DNA of 20,914 nt. Source: an uncultured Polaromonas sp. Its GTDB lineage: Bacteria; Pseudomonadota; Gammaproteobacteria; Burkholderiales; Burkholderiaceae. Shown piece by piece: positions 15,574 through 20,914 of this stretch; positions within the stretch are counted from its first letter, which is position 1; every line of letters begins with the position of its first letter. Location: contig CAMLDT010000039.1 of the NCBI GenBank assembly GCA_946479075.1, positions 1 through 20,914 on the forward strand, given 5' to 3'. Under the pieces are notes generated by a model. The model saw only the letters and a program-made list of their open reading frames with translations, was not told where the DNA came from and searched no databases. The position numbers and the translations under genes are program-made.

Positions 15574-16196
15574 GGGGAGGCCAGCTTGTCGATCACCATG
15601 ACCGAACGGTCCTTGTCGGTCTGCTGGATTTCAATCGTCCTGACCTCTGCACGGCTGCCGGCGATGAGGATGCGCTGGACCACATCCAGCATTTTGGTTT
15701 CGATGGGGCGCAGGGTCAGCGTCCAGCGATCCTCCGAACCTTCAAGGTCAAGGTTGTAGATGCGCCGGAGTGCGGCCATGTCGCCGGCCAGGGTGCCGCG
15801 TATGCTTTCAGTGAAGGCGACCAGCTCCGGGTAGTCCTGCAGGCGCAGCACCATGCGGCGCTTGCCGCGCTCGACGGTGAGCTTGTCTCCGTCGATCAGC
15901 AGCGACTCGGGGCGCGGCTTGAGCGTGCGTTTTTCCAGGCGGTCCGGCGCGGTGTAGAGCAGCTCACCGGAGGATTCCACCGGTGCGTCGAGCAGGGCGA
16001 TGTATTTCTTTTCGACAAAGCTGGCGCGTCCGGACTTGTTCTGCGCCAGGCCTTGCATCAGTTGTGCCACGTCCCAGGCGGCCAGGGCTGGCAGGCACAG
16101 GGCGGCCAGAAGGACCGCGGCGGCCAGCTTGCCGGGCCGCAAGAAGATGCTGGAGCGGGAGCTGGCGCGGGGGGTGTCATTCATGGGGAGGTTCAT
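15570..16196 (-). CDS. LolA-like outer-membrane lipoprotein carrier protein
   Basis: The 208-residue protein has an N-terminal signal peptide: basic residues, then KLAAAVLLAALCLPALA with likely cleavage near residue 39. The mature part looks like the LolA/LolB fold, with an early FVEKKYIALLDAP strand and SGELLYTAPDRLEKRT. It should be periplasmic and carry a hydrophobic cargo, here probably the lipid-linked polyene, between the exporter and the outer membrane. Two ATG codons are possible, at 16196 and 16184; neither has a good Shine-Dalgarno. Either overlaps the acyltransferase end, and the gene's own stop overlaps the exporter start as ATGA. Confidence 0.85.
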   Translation of the reverse strand: MNLPMNDTPRASSRSSIFLRPGKLAAAVLLAALCLPALAAWDVAQLMQGLAQNKSGRASFVEKKYIALLDAPVESSGELLYTAPDRLEKRTLKPRPESLLIDGDKLTVERGKRRMVLRLQDYPELVAFTESIRGTLAGDMAALRRIYNLDLEGSEDRWTLTLRPIETKMLDVVQRILIAGSRAEVRTIEIQQTDKDRSVMVIDKLASP

Positions 16197-17178
16197 GGGG
16201 AGATACCGGGTGGGCCCTGGACGCGGAGAGCGGGGTGGATGAGGGCACGGCTGCGGTTGCGGCTAGTGCAGGCGGCCAGAAGTCGAAAAAATTGAACCAG
16301 TTGTAGGGGGCTGCACGGCAATACGTGCCCAGCAACTCGGCGTAGCGCGCCATCGCCGCTTGGACCGCAGCTTCACGGCCGCCTGCCGGGATGCGGGAGA
16401 AATCGGCAAGCGTTTCAAAGTGAATATCGTAGCGGTTGGCGCCCCCGTAAAGCCCAACCATGAACAAGACGGGCCGCCGCAGAATGGCTGCCATGCGAAA
16501 CGGCCCCACCGGGAATTCCGTGACTTCACCGAGAAACGGCACGGGCCGGGTGCTGTCCTGGTTCAGTCGGCGGTCGGCCAGCATGCCCACCACGCTGCCC
16601 CCTTCGATCAGCTCATGCACCCGGATCATGGAATCGGCATGGCCCAGCGCCACGATGTCCTGCTGCGCCGCCGGGTTGATCGCGCTCAGGGCTGCGTTGA
16701 TCTTGCGGGCGTTTTCCTCAAACATCACCATGGCTACCCGCAAGCCGGGCCGCCGCCGCCCGATGGCCCGCAAGACCTCGAAGCTGCCGACGTGTGCGCC
16801 CATCAGGAAGACGCCTTTTTGGTCGGCGGTCAGCTCGGAAATCAGGTGCTCGTTGTGAATGCGGATGTCAAACAGAGCGAAGCGGTCATTGATCAGGTAC
16901 ACCCGGTCATGCACGCAGGAGGCAAAACTCAAAAAATGGCGGAAGATGTGGCGCCAGCCGACCTGCTGGACGCCCAGGGACCGGCGCAGGTAGTCGCGCG
17001 ATGCCCGCCGCGCAAGCGCATTGGCCAGCACAAAATAGGCTGCAATGCCATACAGCACCAGCCGGCCGGCACGGCGGCCCAGCCGCAGGGATATCCAGGT
17101 CATCACCCGCAGCATCAGCATGTTGCTGCGCTCCGGCCGCTCTTGCCAGCCGGCTTTTTCAGGCTTGTCTTCGTTCAT
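16177..17178 (-). CDS. lipid A biosynthesis-type (LpxL/HtrB-like) acyltransferase
   Basis: The 333-residue protein has the HX4E motif of late lipid A acyltransferases in HVGSFE (His129, Glu134). It also has ADRRLNQ (201-207), PVPFLGEVTEFPVGPF and a C-terminal YNWFNFFDFW, all normal for the family. A hydrophobic segment at about 37-56 anchors it in the inner membrane. In aryl polyene clusters these enzymes are candidates for moving the finished polyene from ACP to the lipid carrier; this copy is more probably pigment-specific than a housekeeping LpxL, given its operon. The ATG at 17178 overlaps the dehydratase stop as ATGA, which fixes the start despite an open frame upstream. The last 30 residues are Ala/Pro-rich and probably disordered. 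Confidence 0.88.
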   Translation of the reverse strand: MNEDKPEKAGWQERPERSNMLMLRVMTWISLRLGRRAGRLVLYGIAAYFVLANALARRASRDYLRRSLGVQQVGWRHIFRHFLSFASCVHDRVYLINDRFALFDIRIHNEHLISELTADQKGVFLMGAHVGSFEVLRAIGRRRPGLRVAMVMFEENARKINAALSAINPAAQQDIVALGHADSMIRVHELIEGGSVVGMLADRRLNQDSTRPVPFLGEVTEFPVGPFRMAAILRRPVLFMVGLYGGANRYDIHFETLADFSRIPAGGREAAVQAAMARYAELLGTYCRAAPYNWFNFFDFWPPALAATAAVPSSTPLSASRAHPVSPHEPPHE

Positions 17179-17495
17179 GCCGCGCTGCTCATGCCGAGCA
17201 CGCCGGTCGCCACCTGGCGACCGGAACCGGCGATGGCAAACCGGACCTGACCCTGCTGCGTGTCGCTCCACGACAAGCTCAGCACTTCCCCCGGCAACAC
17301 CGGGCTGAGGAACTTGGCCGTATTGACCTGGCAGGTGCGGGTGCCGCGCTCATTGCTGCCTGCCGGCTGGGCCTGCAGCACCGCATGGATGGCAGCATCC
17401 AGCAGCAGCACGCCCGGCACGATGGGCCGGCCAGGGAAGTGGCCCGCAAACGCCGGGTGGCTGGCCGGAAAGGTGAGGCTGGTTTCACCCTGCAT
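17175..17495 (-). CDS. small hot-dog 3-hydroxyacyl-ACP dehydratase (ApeI-like)
   Basis: This 106-residue protein is a FabZ-like single hot-dog unit. The motif HPAFAGHFPGRPIVPGV gives the catalytic His19. Fourteen residues later, where FabZ has its catalytic Glu, there is Asp33 in LLLDAA. It should dehydrate 3-hydroxyacyl-ACP intermediates on the growing polyene, complementing the ApeP-like enzyme. The ATG at 17495 overlaps the AMP-ligase end by 11 bases, and the stop overlaps the acyltransferase start. A longer open frame exists upstream but lies wholly within the ligase gene and lacks hot-dog residues. Confidence 0.85.
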   Translation of the reverse strand: MQGETSLTFPASHPAFAGHFPGRPIVPGVLLLDAAIHAVLQAQPAGSNERGTRTCQVNTAKFLSPVLPGEVLSLSWSDTQQGQVRFAIAGSGRQVATGVLGMSSAA

Positions 17496-18888
17496 GCTGT
17501 CCGCCTTTCTGGCGAAAAGAGGCGAGGTGGTCCTGTGCCAGGGCCTGCAAGGCCTCCCGGGGGAGCTTGCCGGTGCCGTTGCGCGGCAGCGCATCGAGAA
17601 GCACCAGCGGACGCGGCAGAAACGTGGTGTCAATGCGTTTTTTCAGCGCGGCCTGCAGATCAGCTGCGCTCATGCCGGGCGCGACGGCGAAAGCCATCAG
17701 GCGCACCACGGCTTCTGCCTCGTCATCATCGGGCATGAAAAAAGCGCCGTCCCGCACGCCATCAATGCTCAGAAGCTGGTGATTGAGGTAACCCAGCGAG
17801 CTGCGCTTGCCGGCGATGTTGATGAGGTCACTCAATCGGCCGTGCAGGAAAAAGCGGTGGTTGTCGATGGGTTCCAGCACGTCGTTCATGGCAACGACCT
17901 GCTCGACGTGACCGCCGCTGGCCCACATGCGCTGGTCGTGCGGCGTCAGCGTCACCAGCGGGAACAGCACCCACTGGTCGGTCTGCGCACTGCGGCGCGA
18001 CGCGATCTGCCCGGTTTCGGTGGAACCGTAGATTTCGAACAGCGGCGCAGCAAAACCTGTTTCGCAGCTTCGGGCCAGCGCCGGTGCCATCGGTGCGGTG
18101 GCCGACACGACGAGGTCCAGGGCGGGCAGCTCGACGCTGGAGGAAAGCAGCACCCGCAAATGCACCGGTGTGCTGACCAGCACGCGGGGGCGCGGCACGG
18201 ACTGGAGGGCGCTGACGATATCGGCGGGATAAAACGGCTGGCCGGCGTGGATGGCCGAAGCGCTTTGAAGGGCCATCAGCACCGTTGATTCAAAGCCGAA
18301 CATGTGCTGTGGCGGCACCGTGCCCACAATGCTGTGCGGGCGGATCCGGCCCGAGCCGGAGCCCGGGTCCAGGCCCAGGCGCATGGCTTCGGCCCGCGCG
18401 CTTTGCACCAGGGCTCCCCAGGTTTTTCGATGCGGTTGCGGCATGCCGGTTGAGCCGGAGGTAAAAACATCGGCCACCGGCTGGTTGCCCGGAAACAGCG
18501 GAATGTCGCAGCTTGCTCCCGGGTCGTCATCGGCCATCCCCTGCGCGAAGGCATCCTGGTAGGCGAAGCCGGGCAACTGGATGGCATGGGGCGCGTCGGT
18601 CAGGCAAAACACGTCGGGGGTGAGCGCCTGCAACTGCCGGATCATCTCAGGCGTGTGTGTCGGCGGCAGCAGGCTGATCTTGCGCGCGACCAGGGCCGCA
18701 CCGAGACCCACGGTGAAGTGATAACGGTCGCTGCAGGCATTGAGCATGTGCCGGCCCGCGGGCAACTGTGCGGCCAACTGCCGCACATCGGCAACGAACT
18801 GGCGCACGGTGATGCGCTCGCCATAGCGCCATGCCACGATGTCATCGGGGTGATCGTGGGAAACGAGGGCAAAGTGGGTGACAGGCAT
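17485..18888 (-). CDS. AMP-dependent aryl/acyl-ACP ligase (ApeH-like)
   Basis: The 467-residue protein is an adenylate-forming enzyme. It has the P-loop FTSGSTGMPQPHRK (142-155), YGSTETG (287-293), LHGRLSDLINIAGK (348-361) and the catalytic lysine in NGTGKLPR (Lys441). It is shorter than fatty acyl-CoA synthetases (about 540), as expected for the small aryl-acid ligases of aryl polyene clusters. It should activate an aromatic starter acid such as a hydroxybenzoate or hydroxycinnamate and load it on the ACP; the exact acid cannot be read here. The ATG at 18888 lies ten bases after the membrane protein stop. No aromatic-acid synthesis gene is visible in the window, so the starter must come from elsewhere. 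Confidence 0.88.
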   Translation of the reverse strand: MPVTHFALVSHDHPDDIVAWRYGERITVRQFVADVRQLAAQLPAGRHMLNACSDRYHFTVGLGAALVARKISLLPPTHTPEMIRQLQALTPDVFCLTDAPHAIQLPGFAYQDAFAQGMADDDPGASCDIPLFPGNQPVADVFTSGSTGMPQPHRKTWGALVQSARAEAMRLGLDPGSGSGRIRPHSIVGTVPPQHMFGFESTVLMALQSASAIHAGQPFYPADIVSALQSVPRPRVLVSTPVHLRVLLSSSVELPALDLVVSATAPMAPALARSCETGFAAPLFEIYGSTETGQIASRRSAQTDQWVLFPLVTLTPHDQRMWASGGHVEQVVAMNDVLEPIDNHRFFLHGRLSDLINIAGKRSSLGYLNHQLLSIDGVRDGAFFMPDDDEAEAVVRLMAFAVAPGMSAADLQAALKKRIDTTFLPRPLVLLDALPRNGTGKLPREALQALAQDHLASFRQKGGQHAG

Positions 18889-18898
18889 GGGCGAACGC

Positions 18899-19573
18899 TC
18901 AGGTGGGCGGACGGGCAGCGCCAGAACCGGCCTGCCGCCAGGCGCGGATCGCGTCGAGTGGGCCCGAGCGGTCTGCTGGCGAGAGCAGGATGAGGCGCGC
19001 ACTGTATTCAGCGGCAAACATCAGCACCAGCAGCGGAAGGTTCAGCAGGTTCGCAAACACCGACCACACGGCCACGGGCGCCAGCCAGAACAGCAGCAGC
19101 GACAGCGCCGTCATGGCCGCAAAATAAACCGTCCAGGCCCAGGTGACCTGCCGGGTGTAGCGCGCCAGGGCGGGCGACAGCTCCTTGCCGTGGGCGATGG
19201 CGGCCAGGCTGGACACCATGGGGACTTCACCGGCGCGCAGGGTGCGGCCGAAGGCCAGACCCAGCAAGGCCTGGATGCCCGCGTGCTGCAACAGGAACAC
19301 CCAGTTGAAATGTTGTACCAGCCAGTGGCGTGAGGCATACAGAACCAGTGCGGCGCTCAGGCACAGCAGCAGCATCCAGGACCGATGCGGCGAACGCCAG
19401 GCCAGCACTGCGCCCAGGGCCAGAGGTGGCGCCATGGCGACCGCCGCGTCGAACAGGTCGGGGTGGGGGTCGGCGGCGGCCAGATGGGCCAACACCGGGT
19501 AAGCGACACAGAAGGCGGCAATGCCTGCCCAGCGAACGCCTCGCAGCAGCTGTGCCGTCAAGCCGGGTTTCAC
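18899..19573 (-). CDS. aryl-polyene-cluster integral membrane protein (COG4648-like, ApeG-like)
   Basis: This 224-residue protein has about six hydrophobic segments (roughly 14-33, 46-60, 65-82, 91-106, 144-165 and 168-190) and a basic, soluble C-terminal tail. It has no catalytic motif I recognise. Its length, membrane pattern and position between ACP and AMP ligase match the uncharacterised membrane protein regularly found at this place in aryl polyene clusters. Its function is unknown; a scaffold for the assembly enzymes at the inner membrane is only a guess. The GTG start at 19573 overlaps the ACP stop by four bases (GTGA). Confidence 0.75.
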   Translation of the reverse strand: MKPGLTAQLLRGVRWAGIAAFCVAYPVLAHLAAADPHPDLFDAAVAMAPPLALGAVLAWRSPHRSWMLLLCLSAALVLYASRHWLVQHFNWVFLLQHAGIQALLGLAFGRTLRAGEVPMVSSLAAIAHGKELSPALARYTRQVTWAWTVYFAAMTALSLLLFWLAPVAVWSVFANLLNLPLLVLMFAAEYSARLILLSPADRSGPLDAIRAWRQAGSGAARPPT

Positions 19574-19869
19574 TTCGTTCTTTGCTGCGCGATATGGTTG
19601 CTCAGGCTGCGCAGCGACTTGAAAATGACCGTGTTGTCTTCATGATCTGCGCGCAGTTGCAGGCCGTAGCGCTTGGACACCACCAGCGCAATTTCCAGGA
19701 TGTCGATGGAGTCCAGGCCCAGGCCGTCGCCATACAGCGGCTCGTCCGGCTGGATGTCGGCGGCAGCCGTTTCCAGGTTGAGCGAAGAGACCACCAGCTC
19801 GGCGACTTCGCCCATCAGGGCCGGGTCGGCAAGGGCGGGTGCGGAGGTGGAAGCAGAGGAGTCGGACAT
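19570..19869 (-). CDS. acyl carrier protein of the polyene pathway
   Basis: The 99-residue protein is an ACP with the phosphopantetheine site GLGLDSIDILE, Ser54 being the attachment residue. After a disordered Ser/Ala-rich start of about 15 residues it follows the normal four-helix pattern. It should carry the aryl starter and growing polyene between the ligase, the ketosynthase pair, the ketoreductase and the dehydratases. The ATG at 19869 is chosen because upstream in-frame sequence is non-coding and forms a leader hairpin. It is the first gene of the twelve-gene operon. Canonical aryl polyene clusters have two ACPs; only this one is visible. Confidence 0.92.
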   Translation of the reverse strand: MSDSSASTSAPALADPALMGEVAELVVSSLNLETAAADIQPDEPLYGDGLGLDSIDILEIALVVSKRYGLQLRADHEDNTVIFKSLRSLSNHIAQQRTK

Positions 19870-19905
19870 CGTGGACGTGAACCTTGTTTTTTCGGAATTT
19901 TGGGG

Positions 19906-19943
19906 CCTGGCGCCGGGCCTTGACGCTTCCCGGCAGCGCCAGG
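19906..19943 (-). promoter_or_regulatory. leader hairpin upstream of the ACP gene
   Basis: CCTGGCGC at 19906-19913 and GCGCCAGG at 19936-19943 are perfect reverse complements. The inner CGGG (19914-19917) and CCCG (19929-19932) extend the stem to 12 pairs with a three-base bulge and an 11-base loop. It ends 36 bases before the ACP start on the transcribed strand. It could stabilise or attenuate the operon message; no U-tract follows directly, so simple termination is unlikely. Confidence 0.45.
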
Positions 19944-20107
19944 AAACACGCATGTTTTGATGGTAACTGACAATGTTTGGGGCCAAGGACCGGGATGTAG
20001 GCGCACAACCCAGGGCGGCGTCAGCGCCCGGCGAAACAAGCTGTCCATGCAGACATCGTCAACGCCCGTGCCTGGTGATAAAAACTTGGCCCCTTTACCC
20101 GATTGAT

Positions 20108-20168
20108 GATAAAAAAGGCCTGTAGCCCTTACTGGACGGGCGCAAGCAGCTATGCTTTTTGTAGCGTC
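20108..20168 (-). repeat. dispersed repeat downstream of suhB, possible terminator
   Basis: This is the intergenic copy of the 61-base repeat also found inside mutS (3791-3851). Read on the minus strand it starts nine bases after the suhB stop codon and ends in AAGGGCTACAGGCC plus six T. AAGG/CCTT with an inner C-G pair gives a weak stem before the T-run, so the repeat may double as the suhB terminator. From memory it resembles an abundant Comamonadaceae intergenic repeat with TAGCTGCTTGCGC; this was not searched. Confidence 0.6.
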
Positions 20169-20177
20169 GCTGTCCTG

Positions 20178-20914
20178 TCAGAAAGGGGCGTCCGGCGGAC
20201 TGTCGGCCGGCGGGGTGACCGGGGCCGTATCGCCCGCCTTGATGCGTCTGGACTTGAGGGTGGTTTTTGCGGGGGCGGGGGCTGGCTCAGCGGCTTCGGC
20301 CGGGGCGCCGTCCGCGGAGGTGTCCAGGGCGGCCTGGCGCACCGTGGCCTTGTCGCCGGCGCCGGCAAACTTGCTGTATTTGCCCAGCGTGCCCACCAGT
20401 GCGCCGTAAATGCGCGGGTTGCCGGCGACACATTCGCCATGGTCCATGAACTCGGCCTCGCCGGTGAAGTTGCCGATCAGGCCGCCGGCCTCGGTCACCA
20501 GCAGTGAGCCGGCTGCCACGTCCCAGGGCTTGAGGTTGGCTTCAAAAAAGCCGTCGCTGTAACCCGCTGCCACATAGGCCAGGTCCAGTGCGGCAGCGCC
20601 GGGGCGGCGCACGCCGGCGGTCTGGCTCATGACGTCGCCGAGCATGTTGAGGTAAGTCTTGAGCTTGTCGCCCGGCCGGTAGGGAAAGCCCGTCGAGATC
20701 AGGCAATCCTGCAGGCGCGTGCGCTTGGCGACACGAATGCGGCGGTCGTTCTGGTAGGCGCCGCGCCCCTTGGTGGCGCAGAAGATGTCGTTGCGGGTCG
20801 GATCGTAGACCACCGCCTGCTCGACCTTGCCCTTGACGGCCAGCGCGATGCTGACGCAATACACGGGAAAGCCGTGGATGAAGTTGGTGGTGCCGTCCAG
20901 CGGGTCGATGATCC
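20178..20914 (-). CDS. suhB: inositol-1-monophosphatase family protein SuhB (partial at right edge)
   Basis: The visible 244 residues begin with the metal-binding [16 protein letters not shown] motif that runs off the right edge, and include the second family motif [15 protein letters not shown]. This is a magnesium-dependent inositol monophosphatase of the SuhB type, which in proteobacteria also acts in ribosomal RNA transcription antitermination complexes. After the conserved GKYSKF the protein has a tail of about 65 residues rich in Ala, Pro and Lys, longer than E. coli SuhB and probably disordered. The N-terminal third lies outside the window. It is upstream of, and in the same direction as, the polyene operon but 308 bases away, so I treat it as a separate housekeeping gene. 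Confidence 0.9.
   Translation of the reverse strand, partial: IIDPLDGTTNFIHGFPVYCVSIALAVKGKVEQAVVYDPTRNDIFCATKGRGAYQNDRRIRVAKRTRLQDCLISTGFPYRPGDKLKTYLNMLGDVMSQTAGVRRPGAAALDLAYVAAGYSDGFFEANLKPWDVAAGSLLVTEAGGLIGNFTGEAEFMDHGECVAGNPRIYGALVGTLGKYSKFAGAGDKATVRQAALDTSADGAPAEAAEPAPAPAKTTLKSRRIKAGDTAPVTPPADSPPDAPF

Larger units (their letters stand above)
19870..20177. other. intergenic region between suhB and the polyene operon
   Basis: These 308 bases hold no gene. They contain the dispersed repeat at 20108-20168, a strong leader hairpin at 19906-19943, and should hold the main promoter of the polyene operon. I found no confident -35/-10 pair; TACCAT near 19961-19966 on the minus strand, with TTGGCC 15 bases upstream, is a weak candidate. 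Confidence 0.6.

Noticed and set aside
13897..15759. Plus-strand open frame of about 620 codons antisense to the exporter and LolA genes
   Set aside because: It is rich in Arg, Gln, His and Gly with no domain, and both minus-strand genes beneath it have clear motifs. High GC produces such antisense frames.
1..20914. CRISPR array, tRNA, rRNA, insertion sequence or transposase
   Set aside because: I saw no regularly spaced repeats, no tRNA or rRNA signatures and no transposase motifs on either strand.

Overview
This window looks like a high-GC betaproteobacterial chromosome, most probably from the Comamonadaceae (Polaromonas, Rhodoferax or Variovorax-like). The evidence is base composition, the style of MutS and SuhB, and several intergenic repeats that resemble ones I remember from that family. 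The taxonomic call is inference from memory, with no search behind it.

Layout. Positions 1-52 hold the possible tail of a plus-strand gene. Positions 53-684 hold no gene, only a pile of hairpin-forming repeats. Positions 685-5011 (minus strand) carry mutS, then an Anbu-type proteasome-like protease, then an alpha/beta hydrolase. A divergent promoter region (5012-5245) separates these from a plus-strand trio: a flavin-dependent halogenase-like enzyme, a PlsC-like acyltransferase and a family 2 glycosyltransferase (5246-8269). A hairpin-rich repeat (about 8277-8384) lies between this trio and a convergent twelve-gene minus-strand operon that reads from an acyl carrier protein at 19869 down to a ketoreductase at 8385. 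After a 308-base gap with a repeat and a leader hairpin, the 3' part of suhB fills the right edge.

The core of the window is an aryl-polyene-type (APE, xanthomonadin-like) biosynthetic cluster spanning 5246-19869. It has one ACP, an aryl-acid AMP ligase, two hot-dog dehydratases (ApeI-like and ApeP-like), a ketosynthase (ApeO-like), a chain-length-factor partner (ApeC-like) and a ketoreductase (ApeQ-like). These form an iterative type II system that would extend an aryl starter into a conjugated polyene. Two acyltransferases, a glycosyltransferase, a LolA-like carrier and an MMPL exporter fit attachment to a lipid carrier and delivery to the outer membrane. A PAP2-type phosphatase and a polysaccharide deacetylase sit inside the operon. 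The halogenase motifs are complete, which suggests a halogenated pigment.

Most junctions in the operon are ATGA-type or short overlaps, implying translational coupling. The one sizeable gap, between the PAP2 phosphatase and the ketosynthase, is also where the ketosynthase appears to lack a normal start codon. No regulator, starter-acid synthesis gene (ammonia lyase or chorismatase), second ACP or second ketosynthase is visible here. A separate notable signal is a 61-base repeat shared, at 48 of 61 positions without gaps, between the inside of mutS and the gap next to suhB.
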